Below, piece after piece: positions 27,809 through 39,720 of a stretch of DNA of 64,000 nucleotides. Positions within the stretch are counted from its first letter, which is position 1; every line of letters starts with the position of its first letter. The notes below the pieces were generated by a model. The model was not told the DNA's origin and made no database searches. It saw nothing but the letters and a program-made list of their open reading frames with translations. The translations under genes were made by a program, and so were the position numbers. The stretch spans positions 616,879 to 680,878 of the forward strand of contig CAUYUJ010022415.1 of the NCBI GenBank assembly GCA_963575745.1. Direction: 5' to 3'. The stretch comes from Prorocentrum cordatum (Eukaryota; Sar; Dinophyceae; Prorocentrales; Prorocentraceae).

Positions 27809-28340
27809 AAGGGGCCCCCAGACTTCCACGACTCTCTTGCATTGGGCACCCAAGGGAGCCGCAAGAGGTCTCCAAAGGCACTCCCGAGAGGGCCCCAAGA
27901 GGCTACAATCATTGATTTGCCGTTGGTTTTTGCCAGATTTGGGAGTTCTCGCCTTTTCTGCTTCCCGCCGCCCCAAAACAGCCGAAGAGGCCCTGGAATT
28001 CGCCCCAAGAAGGCCCAAGAGGCTTCCAAGAACGCTCCAAAACATCCCAAGAGAAACCCAAGACAGCCCAAAACGCCTCCAAGACGGCCCAAGAGGCCCC
28101 CAAGACGGTTCCAAAACCATGCCTTGACGGGGGACCCGAATGGACATTTCGAGCCCTCGGCCCCGTGAAGATCCCAGGAGGCCCCAAAAGGTCCCCAAGA
28201 GGCTCCAAAAAACCCACATTGGGCCCCCAGGACGCCCGAAAAGTCCCCAAAGAGACCCCCAAGAGGCTCCCAAGAGACCCCAAAATTGTTCCCAAGAGGC
28301 CCCCGAGAGCCTTCCTAAGAGACCCGAATAAAAACATACC
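27809..28340. repeat. GPK-type dispersed repeat
   Basis: C-rich 'CCCAAGAGG' repeats with an AT-richer block near 27905-27960 containing ACAATCATTGATTT. The same block recurs at 34380-34410 and, diverged, at 34450-34480. It marks the sequence into which the LTR element inserted. Confidence 0.7.
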
Positions 28341-28687
28341 TGAGGACTCGATCGGGCCAAAGTCAGCGTCGTCATCGTCGCCGCCGCCACCGCCGCCGTC
28401 GTCAACGTCCTCCTTCATGGTCGGCGGCAATGGCCGTCTGGCATTCGCAATCTAAAAGGTGGCGGGTGCCACAGGCCGTGGACGGTGGCCAGCCACGCTC
28501 GCCAAGTGAGAAAGCAGAAGGGCCTCCCACCATGCACATATGAAGTCCATCGAAGTGACCCCCATCCCACCGTCCCCTGCAAGCAGGACTAGGGCACCCA
28601 GACCGCGGAGGCAGGGGCCATTTGGGGGATTTTCCTGTGTCTGGGGGAGGTTTCTGCCTTCCACGGCGGCGGCACGGTGGCCGCGGT
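28341..28687. other. No recognised gene
   Basis: Contains a short (CCG)n/GTCGTC run near 28365-28405. No gene seen. Confidence 0.45.
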
Positions 28688-28810
28688 GCTCCTCCTCCTC
28701 CTCCTCCTCCTCCTCCTCCTCCTCCTCCTCCTCCTCCTCGTCCTTCACATCCTCCTCCTCCTCCTCCTCCTCCTCCTTTTCTCCTCCTCCTCCTCCTCCT
28801 CCTCCTGCTC
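28688..28810. repeat. (CTC)n microsatellite
   Basis: Pyrimidine triplet tract on the plus strand, interrupted once by GTCCTTCACAT. Confidence 0.95.
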
Positions 28811-30000
28811 TCGATCTGGTCCTCGCCCCCCTGCCCCTGTCGCCCACGCCGCGGGCAGCGCGCAGGTTGCGGTGAGATGGTGATTCTACCACTATGAGGT
28901 CCACCGTATGACAGGGGCGGGTGCCTCGCACTGCCTCCGGAAATCTGGAGCAGAAACAGTGGTTGTACTCGCCCCGACTGGAGAAACGCGGCGGTCTTCG
29001 CTCCGCGCCAGCAGCGGGCGCAACGAGTCGGCACGAGACCTCGCGCTGGACCCTGTGGAGCGCAGTTGGGGGGTTCGGCGAGCAGGCTGCTCTCGGACCG
29101 TTGGCGGGCATTCGGCGCGGGCAGCTCATGGCAAGCGGTTGCGCAAGCGCGCGCGCGAGTAAGACAGCGGTCGAACCCGTGCTCGACGCAGTGCCGAGGT
29201 GGGGTGAGCCGAGTGGCGCCAGGCTCCTCGCGGGCACGTGGCATCGGTTTGTCGCCTGGGTGGAGTTGGGAGGAGGGAAACTGGATAGAGGAGGACGAGG
29301 ACAACGGTGAGGCGAGGTAGGTTGCTACATGCACGGCGACTGGAGTGGAAAGTAAGGTAAACAAAGGGCAGTAGTTGGCAAGGCGGTTGTTGGCGGCAGA
29401 AGCGGCGAAAGACAATCAGTTAAAGCGGGCTGGAGCGTGGCAGGGGCAGGCCTTGCGGCTCAGTGGAACCGCCTTCTTCGGCCGGCTGGCACGCGGGTGA
29501 TGAAACGGGCTCCAGGCTGGCGACCGAGCGCGGCCTGGTCCCTCCAAGGGGTCTGGGGTCCGGTTGGCCCCTTATCTCCGTCCTGTTGCGGCACTTTTCG
29601 TGTTCCTTTTCGGGCTTAGCACCAACCCTGCGTTGCCGTGGCGAGTTGGCAGTGGGCCGAGGCTTATCTGGCCCTAGCGAGGGCTGCCTGCGGCGAGAGT
29701 TCCCTTTCATCCCCTCAAGTAGCACCCAGCCGTGCCCGCCGCCAACAGAGAGGGAGAGTATATTAGTGGGGCGATGAATAGGCGGGCCAGCAAGGGGCAC
29801 ATGAGCGGCTGGATGAGAGGGGAAGGTCAGACAAGGTGGCTCACGGCCCCCAAGCACCTCGTTCATCGTGAGGGCCGTCGGGCGAAGGTCGCGGGGGGCC
29901 GCCGGTCAGGGCAAAGGGGTCGCGGTGGCCTTCGTGGGGGCCGCGGGCGGGGGGGTGGGAGGCCGCGCCGGGGGGCGCGGGAGGTCGAGGCGTAGCCTGT
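28811..30000. other. No recognised gene
   Basis: GC-rich sequence. ORFs of 260-340 codons on the minus strand run into the microsatellite and show no domain. Confidence 0.45.
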
Positions 30001-30520
30001 AGCGGCGCGGGGGGGAGACGATCAAGAAGTGGGTTCGACGTGTCGGAGTCGTCCGAAGTGGCGTTCTCGTTCTCAAAAGGGCCTGTCTCCCCTGACGAGA
30101 CAGCGCTGTCTTCGCAGTCGTGCTCGCAGGGGGGGTCCGCGAAGCTGTCGCGCGAAGGCTGTCGGCGAGGCCGTCGCGAAGGCCGTCGCGGGGGGGGGCG
30201 CGGGGGCCGTCGCGTTAGTCGAGGCCGTCTTCGCGCCCGCCGTGGTCGACGCAGCAGCGGGGGTCGTCGCGGGGGTTTGTCGTGGGAGTCGTCGTCGCAA
30301 AGGTCGTCGCCCACAGACCGTCGTAGAGCGTCGTGGAGGGCCGTCGCGGGGTCGCGGGTCAGGGGGCCGTCGGTTCTGTTGTCCTGTCGCCCGCCTAGCA
30401 GCCCGTGAGAGATACGCTGCCCACGTGGCCGAGGCCGTCGCTGGTTTCGTCGCGGGGGCCGTCGCCAGGGCGGTCGCGGGGGGCCGTCGCCGGGGCCGTC
30501 TTTTTTTTTTTGCCCGCAAT
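30000..30520. repeat. GGCCGTCGCGG-rich degenerate tandem repeat
   Basis: Short units of GCCGTCGCGGGGG and GGTCGTCGC repeat irregularly, ending in a T run near 30500. The same word family recurs at 37600-38760. Confidence 0.7.
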
Positions 30521-30695
30521 GGGTAGAACATTAATCGTTTAACCACCGGGATTCGCCTGCTCCCTCGCGGCCGCCCTCAAACGAATGGCCTCCAGCCCTG
30601 GGGGCAGCCCCCCATCAGGGGCGCCCCCGAGGGTGGGGGGGGAAACAAAACGGCGAGGCAGCTGCTGGGTCTGCAGCAGCCGTAGTCGATCCACA

Positions 30696-32040
30696 TCACT
30701 CAATATGGAGCACAACACCTGGTGCTCGGTCGGATCCAGGGTGAAGGCCTCGCATCATCCGCCCGAGCCTGCACTTCGCAGTGGCCGAGCAAGTCCGACC
30801 GAGACAGACCTGCCCCAACTTATGATTGAGCCGTTCCGTGCTGTATGCACCACAGCGTCTGCAACGCAAAAAACTCGGGCCGCTCGAAAGCCTCGCAAAA
30901 ACCAGCGAGTGCTCAAGCTTTTGACGGTCCCTCAGGAAAGCAAAGTTACCCCTCCGTCCAGGACAACCAGACATGTCGAGCTTCTGTGCACATGTGTCTT
31001 TGACACGCGCATGACAATCATGACGGATGAAGGAGCCTGCTGCACCTGGTACTGCTGTCCACGCGTGCCATCTCCTCGCACCTACTTCACGGGGTCTGGG
31101 GACCTTGGGTCTTTCAGGAAACTGGGAGAACGGGAACAGGGGAAGAACTCCCCCAATCGCACGGGCCACAGAGCGGGCCTTGCCAAACAGGGCATCCAGC
31201 TGCTCAAGGTCCCCAGGGCTCCCCCGAGCGTGCATCTCCAAAGCGCGCTTTGCAAGCCGATCGGCCATGTCGTTCGCGCGCGCTATACTACGCTCCGCAG
31301 GCGGGAGCGAGTCAATGACTTCAGAGCTTCTGCGCGCTGGTGTGTGATGTGCATGTCCAACAAACTCAGCGCCTTCGAGCTCATAAAGACCCCTCCTCAG
31401 GTCAGCACGCTTCGATCGTCCAGCCAACACTTGGGCCGAACTCTGATTGTGAACACTGATAACTCCTAAACAGTCCGACTGCGTCTGCACATGCACACGT
31501 ACTGCAAAAGCGGGAGCAATGATCGCCATCTGCTCCGCAGCCTGAGGAGTCTGGGGCAGCGACGCCGACACAGGGCCCTCAAACCTAGCCGTGACTTCCG
31601 CTGACCCTTCAGTCAGAAAACCCCCTGCGTAGGCGGCCCTCGACAACTCGCGAATCGGGCCCCGAGTACACGAACCGTCGACGACGACGTCAGACGCAGA
31701 ACTCAAAATCGAGTAGTCGACGAGGGGCTCACCGTTCGCAGTCTGAAATGTGGGATAGAGCTGATCGGTCGGAGGGGCAACGTAGCACGAAGGATGCAGG
31801 AAAAAAGAGGCGAGTCCAAACAAAATCTGCACGCCCTGTCTGCGCACCCTCCGCGATTATCTCCAAGCTAGCCGCCGCCTCTCGAGCCTCCACACACTCT
31901 TGTGCTTGACAGCACCACAGCCTATGGTGCAGGCTGTCCTGCTGTCCACACAAAGGGCAAGGGCCATCGGACTCAGATCCTAATGCGCGAAGACGATCAT
32001 TCGTAAAAAACGGCCTTCGTAACGCTTCTTGTGGTAGCAT
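30696..32040 (-). pseudogene. LINE C-terminal zinc motif and RNase H
   Basis: Two overlapping frames. The first (31729-32040) carries CPLCGQQDSLHHRLWCC, the zinc-knuckle-like motif often found after RT in LINEs. The second (30696-31847) holds an RNase H core: VVDGSCT (Asp), a Glu in QAAEQMAI, Asp in QSDCLGV and a final Asp in ARANDMADRLAKRAL. All four acidic positions are present. It would remove the RNA strand during target-primed reverse transcription. A frame change separates the two parts. Confidence 0.75.
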
Positions 32041-32343
32041 ACATTAGACTTGCACTAAACTGCTTAGGTCTACATGCCATGGCACGTGCAATGTCTACAC
32101 ACGCGCGCTTGACTACCATTCTCATGTGCAGGTGGGCCTACTAAGCTGGCCATCGTACGCTCATTGAGTGCGCTGTACTGCCTAACACATGAGGTGCTTG
32201 ATGAGAGATGGTGGTGTGTCCAGGAGCGAGTACTCGATTCCACGATCATCCACCCACTCAGTAACATTCTTTACTTCCCACCCAAGACGTCTCAAACTCA
32301 GCATCATCTTGGAAATTGGCCCCCTGGACTGTCTCCACGTTTG

Positions 32344-33260
32344 TCATGGCACATACTTGGAAGAAATCGTGTCATACATGCGCGTGAGCTCGTCAAGCGC
32401 AAATCGGGCGCGCGCTGGTGCGACCGCCGGCTGCCAACCTGCAGCAGCCCACTGAACCGCAGGAGCAACAGCTGCATCTGCCACGGGGTCGCCATGGAGC
32501 ACGCACTTGGCCACGAGCGAGGCCCCTCGATGGGAGGGTGACTTGAAACTGAGCAGCGTAGCTCTAGCCCGCTTGAGCTCGTAGCCACTCATGCCGAGCA
32601 CTGCGCTGCCATCAGATAGTGCAGACTTCAGTCCAGCTGTGTGAATTACTGCCATCCGATGCCTTCCGCGTGATAGTTTCTTTCGGTATCGAAGGACTCG
32701 AAGGTGAAGAAGCTTAAACTGCTGAAAAATTTGCCGACGTTTTTGAAGCGCACCTTTAGCCGACCGACGTTGCCCAGGAGAGAAATCCACCCCAGTAGTG
32801 AGCGAATTCGATGTGACCGTACATTTCGGGAGTCCTCTAACATCTAGCTGGTGCGCTAAAGACCGAGCTAGCGACTGCGAGCTCGCGATAATAATTGCCT
32901 TGCTGTCCGATATATCCGCTTTAAGCTCTAGCTTGGACATTCTATGAACATCTGCTGCTGCTTCAGGGACGTCACGAGGTAAGCTGCTCTTACTGCCTAC
33001 TGCCAATAACGTACCATCGTCTATGTATGATGAGAGCCTTATATTTGGTGTCTACTCGTGAAAGCATCAAAGGACTCCAAAGCATACGCGTTTACAAATG
33101 CATCGTTAAAAACGTCGCCCGCTGGTAGTCCGCTGCATGCGAAATACGCCACCGGGTGAAAGGCAGAGCCCAGTCTGACCAATCTAGGGCAGCGCCACAG
33201 GTTATACATAGTCTTCACAATTACTTTAGGGACTCCATGCCTGTAGGCCCGATCCCGCAA
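32344..33260 (-). pseudogene. LINE reverse transcriptase palm and thumb, with YIDD box
   Basis: The 33039-33260 frame carries the RT motif B-like stretch SGLPAGDVFNDAFVNAYA. About 10 bases after its stop, another frame contains S-S-Y-I-D-D-G-T, with the catalytic YIDD at 33016-33027. The 32344-33006 frame continues with KCTVTSNSLTTGVDFSPG and a Ser/Arg-rich tail typical of the region after the palm. The catalytic box is intact but the reading frame is broken at least twice. Confidence 0.75.
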
Positions 33261-33307
33261 TATATCGAGCTGGAAAGACTCATACTACTTCTTACCGCCC
33301 CATTGAA

Positions 33308-34140
33308 TCATTGAACCCCCAAGATACCCTGATCTTTGACATGAGCAACCTCCGACAGAACCGACTGGGCCCATGCGCACGATTCAGCGCTCTTTCCAGC
33401 TCCGAAGGCCCAGAAGTGTCTCTGCGTGGCCTCGAAGGAGGGGTCCAGCCGCGGACGGCGAAGCCTCTCCCACACCCTCGCGAAGCTAGCAAGCAACAAA
33501 ATTGGGCGATGTCCTCCAGCTGGGTGGTCAATCAGCGGGAAGACCATCCACGTAACATGTCGTGGGACGAGCGCCAGTCTCTCCACTGCTTCTTGCAAAC
33601 CAGCAAAACTATAAATGCCTGCATCGCCTAGCAAACCAACATGCCTGGTGTGAAAACCGTCTAGAGTCGATGTCGCGTGCTGGCTGGATCTGCCTGCCGC
33701 GCTCCGAATCTCTTCGATCGTGGCACGAGGGAAACATTCACGATCAGGCACTTCTGCAACAGGAGGTTGGCAGGTGGCCTGCCATTGTAATCGAAGAGCT
33801 CCTGCCCCAAACGCTAACACATAATCAGGGCTGCTGGGGAAAATACCTGGCGCACGCTCTACAACGCTAGGGGACCATACCTTCTGAAGCCGAGTGATCG
33901 CGTGCATCATCTTAGCTGATCCCTTGAGCGCTTGGTCACACCATTCATTCCAAGACTGACTGCGCAGCTGGTTCGCCGAAGTCGCTGAGGCCTCAAATTC
34001 AACAGCAAGCTGATCATCAAAATGCGATGCCTGTTCCCACCAAGGATGACCATGCGTATCATGATATGCACAAAAGATCTCGAAAACGCCTTGACCTGAT
34101 CATCCAATCGCACATCAAGTCCCTCACCTGGATATCCCAC
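33308..34140 (-). pseudogene. LINE reverse transcriptase fingers
   Basis: The frame at 33308-33910 contains TLDGFHTRHVGLLGDAG and then MVFPLIDHPAGGHRPILLLASFARVWERLR, matching the RT motif 'Ile-Pro-Lys-Pro...Gly-Gly-x-Arg-Pro-Ile' with substitutions. A short frame at 33907-34140 carries the preceding linker. It is joined to the palm region only after frame changes. Confidence 0.7.
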
Positions 34141-34144
34141 CAGC

Positions 34145-34995
34145 CCTTTGGGCGTGAGTGGTTTAGAGAGCCCGCTCTGGTCTCAACCCCCTTCTTCCCC
34201 TTCGGGGAGGGGTTTACCCCTCCCCCTACCCCCTCCCCCTGGGCCTGGAGAGGGGCCCCCGCGGGTCGCCAGGGGTGTCTTTTTCGACTCCTGGGAGGGT
34301 AAAGAAACGACGACCCTCACGAGGATTGTGGCCCCGACGGGGGGGGGGGCGAGATTGGCCCCTCTCCTCTTCTTTGAAGCCACAATCATTGATTGTACTA
34401 CGGTTTTGGCCCCATTTTGGCCTCCTGAGGGGGCCGCGCTCATCTTCCTTCATAGCAAAATCATTGAGTTTACAAAGGTTTTGGGCTCATTTTGTCCTTC
34501 TCAGGGGGCAGCGCTCCTTTGCGCTTCAGAGGGGGTCGCAAGAGGCCCCAAGATGGCCCCAAGAGGCCCCCAGGAGCCTCCCAAGAGGCCTCCAAGAGGC
34601 CCCCAAGAGGCACCCAAGAGGCCCCAAGAGGCCTCCAAGAGGTCCCCGAGAGGCCCCCAAGAAGCCCCAAGAGGCCCCAAGAGGCTCCCAAGAGGCCCCC
34701 AAGAGGCCCCCAAGAGGCCCCCACGAGGCCCCAAGAAGCTCCAAGAAGCGGTTCAGAAGCCCCACGAGGAGCCCGAGCGACTCACACCAGGACGAGGGGC
34801 CCGAACGACTCACACCACGCAGAGCCCGAACGACTCACACCACAAGGAGGGGCCCGAACGACTCACATCAGGACGAGGCGCCCGAACGACTCACACCTCG
34901 AGGAGCCCGAACGACTCGCGCACGAGGGGCGCTCTCTCCCTCCCCCTCCGCCTCGCCCCCCTCCCGCCCCCCCGGCCAAGCGGACACGCGCCTGA
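34145..34995. repeat. GPK-type repeat inserted in the LINE
   Basis: LINE homology stops near 34145 and resumes near 34995. The insert starts around GGGCGTGAGTGGTTTAGAGAG, has a pyrimidine-rich run, two diverged copies of an ATTGATTGTACTACGGTTTTGG-like block, then a 'CCCAAGAGGCC' array (34540-34740) and a short GACTCACACCA array (34785-34900). A related head sequence is seen at 58832-58855. Possibly a SINE-like element whose body is expanded tandem repeat. Confidence 0.65.
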
Positions 34996-36041
34996 AAAAA
35001 ACACGACTGTCGGCATGCTTCGCAAGTGTTGCTGCTGTGAGATGGGCTGGCGGGGATACGCGAAGCATAAAGAATTCTCCAATCATACAAGCTCGGCGCA
35101 GACTGAGCGCTCCAGGGTTAGTTGCCAAGCGCGGATGTTCCTTAACAAGCACTTCGAACTCATGCCGCACTCGGCACAGCCATCGCCGTCCTCTGCATGT
35201 CTGCACCTGATCGTCGGTGGAGAACTTTCTTCCCAGGACTGGCGCCCAGCGTCTATCAAGGCACCGTGATCGTGTAAGCGTCTTGAGCGGGGCGCCCAGG
35301 ACATCTGATACTTCCATCTCAGCACCCGGAAGGAAGACCGCCCGCGCATGATTGAGCTGCCGCCATGCATCTCCTACAAGGCAATACTTGGCAGCGCGCG
35401 CCGCTTGATCTGCAAGAGCCCGAGCAGTCACGTGCGACCTAGGCTGCCTGCGAGGACCGCGCGGTGGTAACACAGGCAAGCGAGCGTGAGAGCAATAGAC
35501 CAACTGCCGAGGATCCGGCACTCCTGGGCGAAGATGGAGCCGTACAGGTTTGCGCGGTCCGCCGAGCCATGACTGAAGTACTCTGATCTTATCTACCAAG
35601 CGAACCATATCATGATAGCATAAGAAATAGTCAGTCGCGGAGGCCGTGCTCGACATAATGCATGCATGTCTGGTAGCGGCCACTGCAATGAGCCCAGCCT
35701 TTCTTGTGAAACCTGTCTTCGATAGCTTGAGCGTCTACGTTCCAATCAGCACCGCGCAAAATGGATCCATGCACCTTGAAGATACGACTGCCTAGAACTT
35801 TCAGAATGTGCACATTGGCCGCGTCGAGGCCCACCGCCGCGTGCATGCGTGCTGAGTATACCGCGAGCTCAAGCCACCCAGGGATATCACATTTCACTGG
35901 CACCAGGTGACCCTTGACCAACTCTCCACCATCTGGGTCCCAACGAATGCCGATGTGCTGCTTGACGAAGATAGCTACACCTGCAAAGAAGAACCCCCTC
36001 TGTCGCGCAAACGATGGGCTGCGTAGCTCTCGGCGTCCCAA
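34996..36041 (-). pseudogene. LINE AP endonuclease
   Basis: Frame 35631-36041 has GFFFAGVAIFVKQHIGI, then AVYSARMHAAVGLDAANVHIL and ILRGADWNVDAQ (the GDWN-type metal/DNA-binding block). Frame 34868-35683 continues with SSTASATDYFLCY, matching the terminal 'Ser...Ile-Asp-Tyr-Phe' motif of AP endonucleases, followed by the linker to RT. This domain nicks target DNA in LINE retrotransposition. One frame change lies between 35631 and 35683. Confidence 0.75.
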
Positions 36042-36460
36042 TGTCGCGCCGACCGCCGGAGATCTAGAATATCATCGACCGCCGTGCCTATCTCTTGGGC
36101 GCGCACAATCAAAGAGTCTGAGGTCTTGAGCCGCTCCAGCAACGTTGATCTGCAATTGCCATTGAACGACTCAAAGAAATGAACCTCATCAGCCGAACCT
36201 CGCACAACATTCGCTGCATCATCACTGGGTGCATCCTTGCAAGGCTCGCGTTCTTCGCAAGCCGCGTGCGGAAGAAACTTGGGGAAGAGATCGGCGCTTC
36301 TGGGGCTCCGCAACAATGTGAACTACCTTTGCGTTGTGGCACCGCCATGCCTCGAGATGATACTGGTAGGCCACACAAATGGACATGGTGGTAGTTACCC
36401 TGGCTGCTGGCCTGGATCTTTAGATGCTGCAAGTCGAGGGCGCTTGACTGCCATATCCTG
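36042..36460 (-). other. LINE linker between ORF1 and endonuclease
   Basis: No clean frame is visible. Short pieces of open sequence on the minus strand probably represent the endonuclease N-terminus broken by indels. Confidence 0.4.
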
Positions 36461-37479
36461 CTACTTGGCCTCACATGCACGCCCGTCGCCCTGCCCACCC
36501 GCGGCCGCGAAAAGTCGATCCGCATCCTCAGCAGAGAGACAACCCATGTCCATGGCTGAGTCGTCGTCGCCATCAGGAGCAGCAGCTGATTCCGCTGCAG
36601 GAGGCGTGGCTGACGGAGACTGAGACATAGTAGCTTCCTCATACAGCTTCCTGAATTGTTCGAAGGCAGGATTCTGTATTATTGCGTTGACCTCTGGGTG
36701 CGCATCAAGCACCTGATGATCAAGGGATAGGTCATGCACGGGGGGGCATCCCGCATCTGGCATGGCACGTCGCAGCTCTTCTCCGAGCGCAACCTCACGC
36801 TGAGTGGCCTCCTTTTCCTGCAACAGAACCAAAGCTGATTGAGCAGCAATTGAGTATCGAATATGACCTTTTGTTGTGCCGCCACAGACTCCTTGGCTTT
36901 TGACAACTTCTTCTCTGCCGCCTGGAGCCTGAAGGCAATCGTAGTGTGCTGTTGTAGAACTGGCTTCTTGTCACGAATATCTTTGCGTGCCACTCGGAGC
37001 TGCTCAATGATGCACTGCTTCGCGGGATCCGAATCGTCAACATCTTCGAGCTGGCTGAGGGCATCCTCCAGGGACTCGATCCTGGCTGCCTCAAGTTCGT
37101 CATCGGAAGGAGGTGCACCCTGGCCATCGCCAGCAGGGCCACCATGAGGAACATTCGAGAGGCCACTGCCCTTCTCCTTGAGCACCTGCTTGATCTTCTG
37201 ATCGAACTTCTTGTCCAGCGCCGCCAAAATCTGAGAGATGAGGTCTGCCTGCCCAGGTGGGCCCGTAGCCCACTTTCCTGTAGGAAGCTTCGCTGAACTC
37301 GTACGTGGCTGAGACAGATACTCCTTCTCACTCTTGCGTGCCGCCTGCACCACACGACTAGGAGCAGGAACACCACAAGCACATTTGATACGGGCAGCCC
37401 AGTTCGCGGGGCGAGCGCACCGCGTACAAGACCAGAAAGGCAATCGAGCGCCTCGCAATACGGAACCATCTCCTGACAT
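36461..37479 (-). pseudogene. LINE ORF1-like protein with zinc ribbon and coiled coil
   Basis: The frame at 36679-37479 begins with MSGDGSVLRGARLPFWSCTR and contains W-x-C-x2-C...N-W-A-x-R-x2-C-x-C, a RanBP2-like zinc ribbon (residues about 16-37). A charged Leu/Glu/Lys coiled-coil region follows (residues about 130-230, e.g. IESLEDALSQLEDVDD). A second frame, 36461-36832, carries the Gln/Glu-rich continuation (LLQEKEATQREVALGEEL) and an acidic tail. The two overlap by about 150 bp with a frame change. It likely binds element RNA. Confidence 0.65.
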
Positions 37480-37599
37480 CGCTGGAGGTCAGAGACTGAA
37501 AAGTGCCAAATTGGGCCCGCACTAGCGCCGCCACTTCGAAGACAGCTAGTGCAACCTCGAGCTGAAGAAATTATCACCTGAATCAGCTCGAGCCGAAAT

Positions 37600-38790
37600 G
37601 GCTGCTGGGGCCGTCGCGCGGTGGCCGTCGTAGGGGGTCGTCGTCGTGGTGGGTCGCGGGGGCGTTAGGACTGACTGGGAGGTTACAGGGCCGTTATATA
37701 GGTCGTCGTGGAGGCCGTCGAAGAGGTCGCGGGAGGCGTTGTGGGGGTGCCCAGCTGTCCAAATGGCCGTTTCCCCGGGTATGCCCCCTGCGGGCCGCCC
37801 CCTCTCTGGGCATGCAGCCGCGCGGGATCCTGCCGGGGGGGCCACCGGCTAGCTGCCGGCTGGCTGGCCGCCCCTATGGCCGCTTCCCCAGGTATGTCCC
37901 GCGCGGGCTCCCCAACAGGGCATGCGGCAACTCGGGTCGCGGCCGTCGCGGTGGTCGTAGGGGGGGGGCCGTGGGGGGTGGGGGCAGGCGCGCGCGGGAG
38001 ACATCGTGGGAGGCCGTCGTGGTGGTGGGTCGTGGGAGCTGTCTGGTGGTGGGTCGGGAGGGGGGCTCCGGGCGGGGGGGGATCGGTGTCCGTATGGCCG
38101 CTTCCCCGGGCATTCCCCCCCCCCCCCGCCCCGCGGTTTCCCTCTCGGAGCATGCGGCCTCTTGGGCTCTTGGGACGCCGAGCCCGCCGCGGGGCAGGCG
38201 GCGCCAGGTTTGGCCCCAGCGGCCCCTATAGCCGTTTCTCCGGTATGCCCCCCACGGGCTCCCTCTCAGGGCTTGCGGCCACTCGGGGTGCTGCCGTCGC
38301 GGGAGCCGTTGAGTGCGGGATCACGGGGACCGTCCTGGGGGTCGTCACGTCGTCGTGGGGGCCGTCGCGGGGGTCGTCGAAGGGGGTCGTTGTGCGGGGT
38401 GGGGGCACGCGTGCGCGGGGGACGTTTTGGGGGGCCGCCGCGGCTGTTTCGGGCGGGGGGCTCCGGGAAGTGGCTTCGGTTTCCCAATAGCCGCTTCCCT
38501 GGGCATGCGCCCCCGCGGGCTCCCTCTCAAGGCACGCGGCCACTCGGGATGCCGAGCCCGCCGCGGGGCAGGCGGCGCCAGCTTTGGCCAGGCCAGCGGC
38601 CCCTGTGGCCGCGTCCCCGAGAGTGCCCCCCTCGGGCTCCCTCGCAGGGCATGTGGCCACTCGGAGTGCGGCCGTCGTGGGGTCGTGGGGGCCGTCGCGA
38701 AGGTCGTCGGGCTGATAGTTGTGGGGTAGGGGTTCGTGGGGGGTCGTGGGGTAATAGGCGCCATAGCCCCGCGCCGGGATAAAAGGGCGG
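37600..38790. repeat. Degenerate tandem array of about 130 bp units
   Basis: Units recur near 37760, 37876, 38091, 38228, 38484 and 38610. Each has (T/C)GGCCG(T/C)TTCCC followed by GGTATGCCC/GGGCATGC, a CGGGCTCCCTCTC block and GGGCATGCGGCCACTCGGG. Between units lie GGCCGTCGCGGG runs like those at 30000-30520. No coding capacity recognised. Confidence 0.7.
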
Positions 38791-38799
38791 CAACAAGAG

Positions 38800-39570
38800 G
38801 GCCTCGTTGTTGCCGTGGCTGGCTTTGACGTCTGCGGACCAGTAGCCAGGAGCCGTGGCGGGATGACGATGTACCTGAGGTTGGTGGCGCCCGTCGGCTT
38901 GCCGAACTGTTTTTCGGTGACTGGCTGGTTCGGTTCCTGGTCGATGCAGGTGAGCAGTTGCCCCAAATGTTTGAACGATATGTGAGTACGATGTTCCCGT
39001 TGAGTGCCTTCACGTTGTCCATTTCGTCATGTTTAGCCGCTGTGGAGGGGGGGGAACCAATGAGAAGCATGTGAACAAAAAGCAATCAATAGCGGCCTCT
39101 GACTTGTATTTCAGGATCTGTCTCGACCGCGGGCGCCCGATGCCCACCTGAGGACTGGTCGCCGCGCTTTGCAGCAGCACGCGCCTGAATCGCTTGGGCG
39201 GGCCGCGGTTCTGCGCCTCCTCCTGTTTCCTGGCGGCCACCCGAATGATGGCCAGCTCAAAAAACAACGTTTCATGGAAGATGAACGCGATCCGGACAGA
39301 TGCGGAAAATGACCCCGAGGTTGGCCCGCGCAACCCTGGGCGCCAAATACCTGCCACTGCGTTTCGTATGCTAGTCCGAGCGCCCGCACACTCCTTCCTG
39401 TACGTTTCCTAGGCTGGTTAGGGCACCCAGGGGTGCATGTCAGCATGATTTCTAGGTTGGTGAAGGCAATACCTGGATACCCGTTTACCACGCCTCTTCA
39501 GCCACCTAAAGAGCACCCCGCAGGACTCCGTGAAGCTCATCTCGAAGTCCAATCCAACGTTGCCGACGGC
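38800..39570. other. No recognised gene
   Basis: Mixed-composition sequence. Short frames on both strands lack recognisable domains. Confidence 0.45.
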
Positions 39571-39571
39571 C

Positions 39572-39720
39572 TCCTCATTGCCCTCCCCCTCCTCCTGTTC
39601 CTCCTCCTCCTCCTCCTCCTCCTCCTCCCGTTCCTCCTCCTCCTGCGTCTCCTCACCGCCATCATTCTCGTTATTCCCCTCGTCCTCCTCCTCCTCCTCT
39701 TCCTCCGTTTTCCTCGTCAT
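39572..39720. repeat. (CTC)n microsatellite
   Basis: Pyrimidine triplet tract, interrupted by CGTTCC and ATCATTCTCG. Confidence 0.9.

Larger units (their letters stand above)
30600..37490 (-). mobile_element. Nearly complete but frameshifted LINE (AP endonuclease, RT, RNase H)
   Basis: On the minus strand, from about 37490 down to 30600, the parts of a non-LTR element appear in order: zinc-ribbon/coiled-coil ORF1, AP endonuclease, RT fingers, RT palm with YIDD, thumb-like region, zinc motif and RNase H. They are spread over many frames, so the copy is dead. The 34145-34995 stretch is a later repeat insertion. No poly(A) tail or target-site duplication was recognised. Confidence 0.8.
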
